Of a DNA stretch of 64,000 nucleotides, positions 56,245-64,000 are shown piece after piece. A program made the translations under genes and the position numbers. Within the stretch, counting starts at the first letter, position 1. Every line of letters starts with the position of its first letter. Origin of the DNA: Natrinema gelatinilyticum (GTDB taxonomy: Archaea > Halobacteriota > Halobacteria > Halobacteriales > Natrialbaceae); assembly GCF_024266705.1 (NCBI RefSeq), contig NZ_CP100756.1, forward strand, positions 3,224,001-3,288,000, given 5' to 3'. The notes under the pieces are model-generated. The model did no database searches, was not told the origin of the DNA, and was given only the letters and a program-made list of their open reading frames with translations.

Positions 56245-58539
56245 GTGACGATGGACCGTGCGCTCGTAGAGGTCGTGTTGTTCCTCGGCATTCTCGTCGG
56301 CGGTCTCGTGACGGTCGTGGTCGCGCGACGGTTGCGAGCCGATCCGTCGCCGGACGGCGGGTATGTGACGGGCCGCGACCGGCGGTTCAGTCTGTCCGAC
56401 GCTAGGGCGGCGGCAATCCGGTGGACCACAACGACGAATCACCGCGAGATCGGCTTGCTCTATATCGCGTTGGGGACGGTCGCCGCGCTCTGGGGCGGAA
56501 TCGACGCGATGATGATCAGGACCCACTTGTTGACGCCAGAAGCGAACCTCTGGACCGAACAGACCTACAACGAACTGTTCACGATGCACGGGCTGACCAT
56601 GCTCATCTTCTTCGTCACGCCGGTGTTCTTCGGGGTTGGCAACTACTTCCTGCCGTTGTTGATCGGGGCCGACGACATGGCGTTTCCGCGGCTCAACGCG
56701 ATCGGGTTCTGGATGTTGCCACCTGCGCTCTTGTTGGCACGGCTGGGAATCATCGCCGAGGTAACGGGAAAAGTACTCGGGCTCGTGGTCCCGGCGGACT
56801 GGCTGACGGCGCTGTTCGCGTTACGCGAGCCGGCGGTCGGGTGGTACCTGTATCCGCCGCTATCGCTCGCGCCGAATCCACAGACGAACTTCCTCATACT
56901 CGGGCTCCACCTGAGCGGCATCGCGACAACCATCGGGGCGATCAACTTCATCACCACGGTCATTTACGAACGAGACGAGTCGATCGGCTGGGCGAATCTC
57001 GACATCTTCTCGTGGAACATGCTCGTCACGAGCGCTATCGTCCTCTTTGCGTTCCCCCTCCTCGGGACGGCACTGCTCATGTTGCTATTCGATCGCACCT
57101 TCGGAACGACGTTCTTCGCCGTCGAGGGCGGCGGCCCAATTCTCTGGCAGCATCTCTTCTGGTTCTGGGGGCATCCAGAGGTGTACATCATCTTTCTCCC
57201 CGCGACCGGGTTGATGAGCCTCATTCTCCCGAAATTCGTCGGCCGAAAGCTCTTCGGATTCAAGTTCATCGTCTACTCGACGATCGCCATCGGCGTTCTC
57301 TCCTTTAGCGTCTGGGCACACCACATGTTCGTGACCGGCGTCGATCCTCGCGTTCGAGCGAGTTTCATGGCTACTTCGGTCGCGATCGCCGTCCCGAGCG
57401 CGATCAAGGTCTTCAACTGGATCACCACCATATGGAACGGCGACGTCAGGCTCGCAGCGCCGACGATACTCTGCGTCGGCTCGATCGGGCTGTTCATCGT
57501 CGGCGGTGTGACCGGCATCTTTCTCGCCGTCATTCCAGTCGATATCATGTACCACGGCACCTACTACGTCGTCGGCCACTTCCATCTCATCCTCATGGGG
57601 ATTATCCCCCTCATGATGTTCGCTGCGAGCTACTACTGGTATCCGCTCATCACCGGTCGGATGTACGACCGACGGCTCGCGCTGTTCCAGTCGACGCTGC
57701 TAGTCGCCGGCTCCGCGCTCACGTTCATGACGCTGTTGGCACTCGGCTTTCTGGAACTTCCTCGCCGCTATGCGACTTACCCCCCGCGGTACTCGGGGCT
57801 GCAGGTCGTCGCCACAGTCGGCGCGTTCATCATCGGTATCAGCGTCCTCATGTGGCTGTATAACATGCTCTGGTCGTACTTCCAGGGGAGACCCCTCGAG
57901 ACCAGCGATCCGTGGGAACTGAAGGCGACCGAACAGTTCACGCCCGAGTGGCAGTGGTTCGAGGACCGTCTCGAGCGCGAGCGCGGTATTCCTCCGAGCG
58001 AACCGGCGGTAATTCGGCCCTCGTACGTCCCCCCGCGTGAAGTTCGGCCCCCGTCGCTCTACGGCCGAATCGCTCCAGTCGCACGCACCGTCGCGAGCGA
58101 TGCGTGGGCAGGCGCGACCGGCGGATTCGTCGGCACGATGCTTATGTCGGGCGTCCTCTTCGCCGCGGTGATACTCGGCGCGTTCGATCTCGAGTCTTTC
58201 GCCAACCTCGCCACACTCGTTGGGCTCCCCTCGAGCGTCGCCCTCGGGTACGGGCTGTTCCTCGTCGGCGGGATGACGGTCTGGTCCCTGCTGTTTCTCT
58301 CACTGGGAGAGTATCTGCCCGGCGAACTCACCCTCGTCACGGGTCTGTGGTACGCGACGGTGATCGCCTCCGGGTTCGCAATCGCGTTTTACACCGGTCA
58401 GACAGGCCTCGAGCTGGTCACGTATCTCGTCTTCGTGTTGCTCGGCCACTGGCTGTACGGCCTCGGTCTCGCAGGCACGATCACGTACCTCGGCGGTCGC
58501 ACGCGCCGTCCGTCGACTGAGGAGACCGATCGAGAATGA
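56245..58539 (+). CDS. coxA: Cytochrome c oxidase subunit I with C-terminal membrane extension
   Basis: Protein of 764 residues. The haem-copper core has the haem a ligand His at about 115 (FTMHGLTM), CuB ligand and cross-linked Tyr in GHPEVY (His about 310), CuB ligands His 359-360 (AHHMFVTG), haem a3 and haem a ligands His 445 and 447 (VGHFHL). It pumps protons while reducing oxygen to water. A preceding helix and, after about residue 590, an additional part with about four membrane helices (about 625-745) exceed the usual subunit I; it is not a recognisable subunit III. Start: GTG 56245 or ATG 56251. It overlaps the next gene by four bases. Confidence 0.93.
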   Translation: MTMDRALVEVVLFLGILVGGLVTVVVARRLRADPSPDGGYVTGRDRRFSLSDARAAAIRWTTTTNHREIGLLYIALGTVAALWGGIDAMMIRTHLLTPEANLWTEQTYNELFTMHGLTMLIFFVTPVFFGVGNYFLPLLIGADDMAFPRLNAIGFWMLPPALLLARLGIIAEVTGKVLGLVVPADWLTALFALREPAVGWYLYPPLSLAPNPQTNFLILGLHLSGIATTIGAINFITTVIYERDESIGWANLDIFSWNMLVTSAIVLFAFPLLGTALLMLLFDRTFGTTFFAVEGGGPILWQHLFWFWGHPEVYIIFLPATGLMSLILPKFVGRKLFGFKFIVYSTIAIGVLSFSVWAHHMFVTGVDPRVRASFMATSVAIAVPSAIKVFNWITTIWNGDVRLAAPTILCVGSIGLFIVGGVTGIFLAVIPVDIMYHGTYYVVGHFHLILMGIIPLMMFAASYYWYPLITGRMYDRRLALFQSTLLVAGSALTFMTLLALGFLELPRRYATYPPRYSGLQVVATVGAFIIGISVLMWLYNMLWSYFQGRPLETSDPWELKATEQFTPEWQWFEDRLERERGIPPSEPAVIRPSYVPPREVRPPSLYGRIAPVARTVASDAWAGATGGFVGTMLMSGVLFAAVILGAFDLESFANLATLVGLPSSVALGYGLFLVGGMTVWSLLFLSLGEYLPGELTLVTGLWYATVIASGFAIAFYTGQTGLELVTYLVFVLLGHWLYGLGLAGTITYLGGRTRRPSTEETDRE

Positions 58540-59120
58540 GCGCGGACGAAGACGCACCTCGGGATCGGACTGGTCCAGAAGTGGCCGACGATACGGGGCC
58601 GGTCGAGCCGACGCTCGAGTCCGAATCGTTGCTGCTGACCTACGCTGCACCCTTTCTCGGCGTTCTCTTGATCGCCGTCGGACTCCCCCTCTCGATCGTC
58701 GGCGGCTACGTCGTCGTTCAGGACCGAGTCGGCCTCTGTGGCGAGCCGTCGATCTCGGCCACGCCAGTCGACCAGTACGACCGCCTCCCAGAAACCGTCG
58801 ACAGGCTCCCTGCAGAGGAGCTGACGGCCGCCGAACGACGGGCCCTCGAGGAAGCGATCGAGAGCCCGTTCAGGGAGGGGACGATCGAGGGCGACGTCGC
58901 GAACCGGGAGGCGCTGCTCGACGGGGTGGTGATCGCGTACGAGGGCGAGTCCTACTACGTCCTGATCACGTCTCAGAACTCCTGTCTCGAGGTCGAGCCG
59001 CTCCTGTTTCCGATCGGCGCGGTCGCGATCCTCGTCGGTATCGTGGGTGTTCTGACGCCGCCGATCTACCGGAAACTGGCCGGCTTCGAGGAACGGATCC
59101 GCGGAGAACGGACCGAGTGA
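58536..59120 (+). CDS. Membrane protein of the cytochrome oxidase locus
   Basis: Protein of 194 residues. Its ATG overlaps the coxA stop (ATGA). An acidic N-terminal stretch is followed by a hydrophobic helix (LLTYAAPFLGVLLIAVGLPLSIVGGYVVV, about 33-62), a soluble extracellular-looking part with two cysteines (about 69 and 151; LCGEPSIS and NSCLEV), and a second helix (LLFPIGAVAILVGIVGVLTPPIY). The two cysteines may form a disulfide. Function unknown; co-translation with coxA suggests oxidase assembly or a small subunit. Confidence 0.75.
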   Translation: MSADEDAPRDRTGPEVADDTGPVEPTLESESLLLTYAAPFLGVLLIAVGLPLSIVGGYVVVQDRVGLCGEPSISATPVDQYDRLPETVDRLPAEELTAAERRALEEAIESPFREGTIEGDVANREALLDGVVIAYEGESYYVLITSQNSCLEVEPLLFPIGAVAILVGIVGVLTPPIYRKLAGFEERIRGERTE

Positions 59121-59881
59121 CCGGTCGCCCGGTTGCTGGGGCGCGTAGGAGAACTGGCCCTTGCCGTCCGGCGCGTCACCCTGGGTCCACGGCAGATCGG
59201 GATCCGACCGCTCGTCCCGTCTGGTCGACATGAATGTGTAGTTGTACTCCTGATTTTCCTCCTCTTGCGGGAAGATCGCGGGAACCGGGACGGGGTCGTC
59301 GAGCGTCTCGAGGGCTTGAAGCCATTGGTTCTGGTGCTGGGTGTCCCGGGCGATGAGGTACGAGAGCATGTCCTTCATGCCGGGGTCGTCGGTGTACTCC
59401 CAGAGCCGCGTTGCAAGGGTACGGCCGGTCGATTCGGCCATCACGTTCGCGTAGAGGTCTCCGGCAAGATTGCCCGATGCGGCGATGTACGCCTCGGTAA
59501 AGGGGACGCCGTTACTGTCGACCGGCATCGCGGAGAGTCCCGACGAGAGGAATTGGCGAGCGTTTTGTCCAGTTATCGACGCCGCGGCGTCCGCCGTCTG
59601 CTTCGCTTCCTCGTCGATGCTCTTCGGCGAACCCCGGAGGTTCTTCGTGACGGCCGACGCCAGCATCTCGATGTGACCGAGTTCTTCGGCAGCGGTCTCC
59701 ATCAACAGGTTGCGGTACTCCTCGTGCTCCTGGGGGAGCGCCAGGCCTGAAACATGTACTGGAGCGCGACGCGCATCTCGCCCTCCTGGCCGCCGATCGC
59801 TTGCTGGAGGAGTTTCGCGAAGTGGGGATCTGGGTCTTCGACGGTAACCTCGTACTGGAGCTCTGGTTCGTGGAAAAACAT
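59121..59881 (-). pseudogene. Manganese catalase, frameshifted
   Basis: The ATG at 59881 begins MFFHEPELQYEVTVEDPDPH and continues KLLQQAIGGQEGEMRVALQYMFQAW, the N terminus of the dinuclear manganese catalase. The rest (ALPQEHEEYRNLLMETAAEELGHIEMLASAV; ARDTQHQNQWLQALETL, with Glu/His manganese ligands) is in the next frame; one G appears missing at about 59741 (TGGCG where TGGGCG is expected). The second frame has no stop near the expected end (about 59125) and stays open into the antisense of the neighbouring gene to 58398. The enzyme splits hydrogen peroxide. If the sequence is right, it is inactive. Confidence 0.8.
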
Positions 59882-60031
59882 CCGTCGTTACCTGCCGAGA
59901 CCGAGCGGTATAAATGGCTGTTCCGGTCGTCGCGGAGACTCGGCTCCACTGGTACGAACCCGGGACGAAAACGACCGAGGGAACCGACCTGGGGTTTTTC
60001 CCGCTTGCCGTGGTACGGGTAGAGCCCCGAG

Positions 60032-60223
60032 GTGACTGTAGTGGGATCCTACGATGACAAACAACGAGCGGCGGCGACGTGCAAGCGGTGCGGGGAGATT
60101 GGTATCGTCCAGGTGTTGTCCGACGGTAGTCTGTTACCGCTCGGCCAGTCGACGTTCTGTGACTGCGAACCGCCAATACTCGAGGTGTTCGAGACCGATC
60201 CCAACACCGAAGACCGCCTATAG
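60032..60223 (+). CDS. Small zinc-ribbon-like protein
   Basis: Protein of 63 residues: TCKRCGEIGIVQVLSDGSLLPLGQSTFCDC with cysteines as C-x2-C and C-x-C, a likely zinc site, followed by an acidic tail EPPILEVFETDPNTEDRL. Starts with a GTG; another GTG three codons on is possible. Conserved-looking small haloarchaeal protein without known role. It converges on coxC. Confidence 0.6.
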   Translation: MTVVGSYDDKQRAAATCKRCGEIGIVQVLSDGSLLPLGQSTFCDCEPPILEVFETDPNTEDRL

Positions 60224-60253
60224 AGATGTGCGACCGGGCCGAGCCGTCGGCCA

Positions 60254-61171
60254 TCACGCGGATACGGACGCGCCGACGTAGAGGACGACGACGAGGAAGA
60301 TCCAGACGAAATCCACGAAGTGCCAGTATAGCGACACGGTCGCGATCGACGTGTCACGATCGGGCCTGTAGTGGCCTCGAAGCGCCCGCCAGCAGAGCAT
60401 CGCGATCCCGAGGACGCCGAGCGTAACGTGGAGGCCGTGGAGGCCGGTCAGGCCGAAGAAGGCGCTCCCGAAGACGCCGCTCGAGAGGGTGAACCCCTCC
60501 GCGGTGATGAACTCGTAATACTCGTAGGTCTGACCGGCGAGGAAGATGATGCCGAGCGCGAGCGTCGTTCCGAGCAGTCCGAGAAAGCGCCGGCGGTTGT
60601 CTCCCTCGAGCGCCTCGTGAGCGTAGTGGAAGGTGACGCTGCTGGTCAGGAGCAGAGCGGTGTTGACGACGACGAGCGAACCCAGCAGCGGCGGCAACTC
60701 CTCCGGTGGCCACGTTCCGATCCTGACGAAGAAGTAATAGACGAACAGCGCGCCGAACGTCGAAACGTCAGTCGCGAGAAAGAGCAGCGTCGTCGAAACG
60801 TACGACCGACGGGATGTCGGCCCAGGCCGCGCGTCTCGAGCGGAGGCCAGAAACGCCTGATCGACCCAGCCGGCCACGCCGGCCAGCAGGACGATCGTTC
60901 CGAGGACGGCGAGGGCAACGCCGGTCACGGGGGGAAGGATGTCGGTTTCGCGACCGAAGATGTAGATCCCGAAGCCGGCGTAGAGCCCCGCGGCTCCGGC
61001 GGCTGCGATCAACGGCCAGCGGCTTCGGTGGTGATTGTGATCGTCGCGATCTCCACGGTTGCGGTGGTCGCCGGACGCGTCGGGCGGTTGTCCGCCTCGA
61101 ACCCGGTGACTCGCGCTATCGGTCCGGAGACCGGTCTCGTCGGGTGGTTCTCCGGATGCACCAGCGTCCAT
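60254..61171 (-). CDS. coxC: Cytochrome c oxidase subunit III
   Basis: Protein of 305 residues with about seven membrane helices in the C-terminal 250 residues. Family marks: STTLLFLATDVSTFGALFVYYFFVR (subunit III E/D position), TSSVTFHYAHEALEGDNRRRFLGLLGTTLALG, GQTYEYYEF, GVFGSAFFGLTGLHGLHVTLG and YWHFVDFVWIFLVVVLY. The first about 50 residues are Asp-, His- and Arg-rich. It stabilises the oxidase. It is on the minus strand, about 4 kb from coxB on the same strand, so the oxidase genes are scattered over divergent units. Confidence 0.9.
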   Translation of the reverse strand: MDAGASGEPPDETGLRTDSASHRVRGGQPPDASGDHRNRGDRDDHNHHRSRWPLIAAAGAAGLYAGFGIYIFGRETDILPPVTGVALAVLGTIVLLAGVAGWVDQAFLASARDARPGPTSRRSYVSTTLLFLATDVSTFGALFVYYFFVRIGTWPPEELPPLLGSLVVVNTALLLTSSVTFHYAHEALEGDNRRRFLGLLGTTLALGIIFLAGQTYEYYEFITAEGFTLSSGVFGSAFFGLTGLHGLHVTLGVLGIAMLCWRALRGHYRPDRDTSIATVSLYWHFVDFVWIFLVVVLYVGASVSA

Positions 61172-61241
61172 ATCGCCGCTTCCACATCGAGCCCGAAAAA
61201 GGATCGCCGCTCGAACGGCGGTAGGGGGAGACTACAGTGCG

Positions 61242-62627
61242 TTAGTAGAAATACTCGTCTTCCGATAGCTGGACGTAGCGGCCGTCGCGGTAGCCGAACT
61301 TCCGCCATTTGTACATCGCGAGGATCTTCGTCGCGTCGATCCCGGCGCTGTATCGCCTGTTGATCAGGACGTTCTCGCCACTGCCGCCTTGCATATCGGT
61401 GACCGTTTCGAACGCCCAGTCCCAGTCGTCGGGCCCGTAGTCAGCGACGATATCCGCGAAGGCGACGTTTCGACCGATCTCGTCGCCGACTGCGCGCTTC
61501 CAGACGTCGTTGTAGTTCTCGAGCGAGTCCGTTCCGGCGAGTCGGCCGGCGATTTTGCCGGTTCGGACAGCGACGTGGTAGCCGCCTTCGTGGAACGCGG
61601 ACGTCGTTCCCATCGCGCCGCCGGCTACGGCGACGTTCGCGCCGACGGGTGACTCGATCGGTCGCGTCGAAGAAATGGGATACGTCTCGGTCCCCTTCGA
61701 TTTCCCGCGGTCCTCGACGCGCGGGAAGTCCGCTTCGATGTCGTACTCGTCGCCGTACTCCTGCTCCAGAAGCCGGTCGATGTACTCCGCACCGGAGGGG
61801 ATTTTCTCGTCCTCGGGGCGCAGTAGCTTGTAGGATCCGGGACTGTCGACGTCTGTGAGAGTCATTCCGATGGGCATCGTGAGGCCGACGCGTGCGACGG
61901 TGCCGTCGTTCGGGAAGATCCATGGGTAGGCAGTCTCGCCCGGCATGTATCCCCACCAGAACTTGAGCCGATCCTCCTCGAACACCTCCTCTGGAAACTC
62001 GCGATACTCCTGATAGGCGATGTGGTTGGCGTTCGGCGGCGAGAGGTAGTCCGAAACGCTCCGGCCGGGGGCCGTGAACTGATCGAGTGCGTCGAGGGTA
62101 ACTCGCCGCTGTGGCCCATCGGCGAGGACGACGTACTGTGCCTCGAGTTCGTCACCGTTCGACAGCGTCAGCGTGTGGGTCGGCCCCGCGGATCCGGTCG
62201 CTCGCAGGTCCGTCTCGAGGTCCCTGACGCCAGTGCCGACCTGCAGGTCGGCTCCCGCGTCGGCAGCGCGCTCGTGGAGCCAGTCGTCCATCCGCGTGCG
62301 GTTGAACGTGTAGCCGAATTTGGGGTAGCTAGCCTCGATTCCCGTCGTCCGGAGTTCGACCGAACTGTTCGGTCCGATGAACTCCGTCGCTTCGAGTTCC
62401 TGGAGGACGACCTCGTCTGGGATCTCGCGGTAATCGAACTCCATGATATCGATCCAATAATCGAGCATTCCTGCGGCATCGGTCGAGTCCGGCCCCACTC
62501 CCTCGCGGTCCTCTCGAGGCACCCCCTGCTCGAAGAGGACCGTCTCGGCGCCGTGGGCCGCAGCCTGCTCGGCTGCGGACGCACCAGCGGGGCCGCCGCC
62601 GACGACAGCGACGTCTACGCGTTCCAT
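61242..62627 (-). CDS. Geranylgeranyl-reductase-family flavoprotein
   Basis: Protein of 461 residues. N-terminal FAD-binding motif VDVAVVGGGPAGASAAEQAA, middle YPKFGYTFNRTRMDDWLHERAADAGADL, QYVVLADGP, WWGYMPGETAYPWIFPNDGTVARVGLTMPIG, and GANVAVAGGAMGTTSAFHEGGYHVAVRTGKIAGRLA. This is the geranylgeranyl reductase family, which in archaea saturates the isoprenoid chains of membrane lipids; other members act on other isoprenoids. The exact substrate is uncertain because haloarchaea have several paralogues. Confidence 0.85.
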   Translation of the reverse strand: MERVDVAVVGGGPAGASAAEQAAAHGAETVLFEQGVPREDREGVGPDSTDAAGMLDYWIDIMEFDYREIPDEVVLQELEATEFIGPNSSVELRTTGIEASYPKFGYTFNRTRMDDWLHERAADAGADLQVGTGVRDLETDLRATGSAGPTHTLTLSNGDELEAQYVVLADGPQRRVTLDALDQFTAPGRSVSDYLSPPNANHIAYQEYREFPEEVFEEDRLKFWWGYMPGETAYPWIFPNDGTVARVGLTMPIGMTLTDVDSPGSYKLLRPEDEKIPSGAEYIDRLLEQEYGDEYDIEADFPRVEDRGKSKGTETYPISSTRPIESPVGANVAVAGGAMGTTSAFHEGGYHVAVRTGKIAGRLAGTDSLENYNDVWKRAVGDEIGRNVAFADIVADYGPDDWDWAFETVTDMQGGSGENVLINRRYSAGIDATKILAMYKWRKFGYRDGRYVQLSEDEYFY

Positions 62628-62997
62628 ACGCCGTTGAGACTCGTTGAGTCATTATAAAAACTGCGAGGCGAATTCCACGCTGGTCGACACGGTCCCCGCC
62701 CTACCCGGTGATGGTCGCCAGTGTAGTGCGGCGGACCGTGCCCGTCCGATCGGAAACGAACCCGCAGTCTCTCCGCACTCCAGGGCGCCGGTTGACCGAC
62801 GACCGAAGCGCTCGAGCGAGCCGGTTGGCAACGGATATGGCACTTCCGGGAGCGAGTGTTGTCGACCGGAGCACCTCGGCAAGCCCTCTGTCGCTTTGAA
62901 TTCGGTGCTCGGTCGGCACACGAATCGCGAACCGACGCGAACCGGTCGCGCTGCCGCGAGACGAACGCTTTTGACCGCACTGTACGAGTTTATGGAC
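62628..62997. other. Intergenic region before the hydroxyacid dehydrogenase
   Basis: About 370 bp with no supported gene. Frames overlap on both strands and lack coding character. Just upstream of the geranylgeranyl-reductase start the minus-strand reading TTTTATAATG (62651-62660) is a good TATA-like box at about 25-30 bp for a leaderless transcript. Confidence 0.45.
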
Positions 62998-63969
62998 ATG
63001 AGCGACGCTGACACACCGGACGTTCTCGTACTCCGGAAGGGCACTCACGGGACCCCGATCGAACAGTACGCCGACGCGATCCGCGACCGACTCCCCGATC
63101 ACACCGTTTCCCTCGCACGAACTCCGGCCGAAGAGCGCGAGGCGATTCGAACCGCTCGCTTCGTGACGGGGATGACCCTCGAGGAGAACCTCCTCGCCGT
63201 CGCTGAGACGCTCGAGGTTTTCGCCTGTGCTTACGCGGGAACCGGCCACCTTCCGCTCGACTCGCTCGAGGAGCGGGGCGTCGCGGTGACGAACGCATCT
63301 GGCGTCCACGGCCCGAACATCGGCGAACACGTTCTCGGTGCGATCCTCCATTTCACCCGGCGATTTCACGTCGGCGCGCGCCGGCAGCGCCGCCGCGAGT
63401 GGCGCCACTACAAGGCCCACGAACTCCAGGGCTCGACCGTCACCGTCGTCGGACTCGGTGCGATCGGAACGGCGGTCTGTGAGCGCCTCGATCCGTTCGG
63501 CGTCGAGACGATCGGCGTCCGCTTCACGCCAGAGAAGGGCGGTCCGACGGACGAGGTGGTCGGCTTCGAAGACGACGCGTTCGACGACGCGCTCGCGCGA
63601 ACGGACTACCTCGTCCTCGCCTGTCCGCTCACGGCGACGACCAGAGGACTGATCGACGGCGACGCGTTCGTCACGATGAATCCCGAGGCTGTGCTGGTCA
63701 ACATCGCCCGCGGCCCGGTCGTCGAAACCGATGCGCTCGTCGACGCGTTGCGCTCGAACTTGATCCGCGGCGCCTCGCTCGACGTGACCGATCCAGAGCC
63801 GTTGCCCGAGGGCCATCCGCTCTGGACGCTCGGAAACGTCCAGATCACCCCCCACAACGCCGGCCACACGCCGAAGTACTACGATCGATTGGCCGACATC
63901 GTCGCCGAAAACGTCCGTCGATTCGACGACGGAGACGTCGACGATCTCGAAAACCAGGTGCTGCCCTGA
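62998..63969 (+). CDS. D-2-hydroxyacid dehydrogenase
   Basis: Protein of 323 residues: the substrate domain at both ends and a central NAD-binding domain with VTVVGLGAIGTAVCERLDPFG (GxGxxG). Catalytic set: Arg in NIARGPVVETDALVDAL, Glu in LDVTDPEPLPEGHPLW and His in ITPHNAGHTPKYY. The NAD-domain binding loop ARTDYLVLACPLTATTRGLID is typical. It reduces a 2-oxo acid to a D-hydroxy acid or the reverse; the substrate is not evident. Start is the ATG at 62998, with another at 62992. Stop at 63967-63969. Confidence 0.88.
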   Translation: MSDADTPDVLVLRKGTHGTPIEQYADAIRDRLPDHTVSLARTPAEEREAIRTARFVTGMTLEENLLAVAETLEVFACAYAGTGHLPLDSLEERGVAVTNASGVHGPNIGEHVLGAILHFTRRFHVGARRQRRREWRHYKAHELQGSTVTVVGLGAIGTAVCERLDPFGVETIGVRFTPEKGGPTDEVVGFEDDAFDDALARTDYLVLACPLTATTRGLIDGDAFVTMNPEAVLVNIARGPVVETDALVDALRSNLIRGASLDVTDPEPLPEGHPLWTLGNVQITPHNAGHTPKYYDRLADIVAENVRRFDDGDVDDLENQVLP

Positions 63970-64000
63970 TTTGGGTCCTGATCGGGGGCTGATCGAGTCG

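Noticed and set aside
58398..60257. A 619-codon minus-strand frame covering coxA's end, the next gene and the catalase
   Set aside because: Only the part matching manganese catalase is real coding sequence; the remainder is antisense to well supported genes and Arg/Asp-rich as expected for a shadow frame.

Overview
The window is haloarchaeal chromosome. The evidence is high GC with strong G/C at third codon positions, acidic proteins, short or absent 5' leaders, a PGF-CTERM anchored lipoprotein-like binding protein, HalOD1, TrmB, Gar1, SRP19, GatE and Orc1/Cdc6 genes, ISH-type insertion sequences, and a 16S-tRNA-Ala(TGC)-23S-5S operon of halobacterial form. A member of the Natrialbales is my guess from overall gene content, not something the sequence proves.

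Layout. 1-6.0 kb: presenilin-type protease, gar1-srp19 (RNP components) and a divergent cobalamin uptake locus btuF / btuCD. 6.3-10.1 kb: gatE, a zinc-ribbon protein and a complete IS5/ISH1-group element. 10.2-17.4 kb: trmJ-like rRNA/tRNA methyltransferase, a probable replication origin next to orc1/cdc6, the folate pair folP and mptE, and a photolyase. 17.5-26.9 kb: HalOD1 protein, then a minus-strand carbohydrate locus (TrmB regulator, binding protein, two permeases, ATPase, Gfo/Idh dehydrogenase, TIM-barrel isomerase) with a compact set of four hairpins inside it. 27-34.9 kb: MscS channel, two universal stress proteins, small conserved haloarchaeal proteins, a class V aminotransferase, membrane proteins, dodecin. 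35-42.9 kb: HesB/IscA protein, a second, inverted and identical copy of the IS5 element, hisD, a drug-type ABC exporter with an HxlR regulator sharing an operator-like palindrome, and a frameshifted NmrA-like gene. 43-49 kb: the rRNA operon with four promoter-like boxes, both rRNA processing stems and a terminal hairpin. 49.1-55.2 kb: accessory island with an ISH3-family element, an asparagine-synthase-like protein without its glutaminase nucleophile, a gene-poor stretch, and a VapC toxin whose antitoxin is missing. 55.2-64 kb: cytochrome c oxidase genes (coxB, coxA with an extra membrane domain, coxC), a frameshifted manganese catalase, a geranylgeranyl-reductase-family flavoprotein and a D-2-hydroxyacid dehydrogenase.

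The strongest non-gene signals are (1) three copies of a G-tailed 23-bp origin-box-like repeat, two of them facing each other, upstream of orc1/cdc6; (2) exact IS boundaries with 8-bp and 5-bp target duplications; (3) complementary 16S and 23S flanks forming processing stems; (4) a shared palindrome upstream of hxlR and the ABC exporter; (5) four back-to-back hairpins at about 25-nt spacing. I found no CRISPR array, no restriction or phage-defence cassette and no clear new multi-gene system. The island at 51-55 kb is the least explained part.
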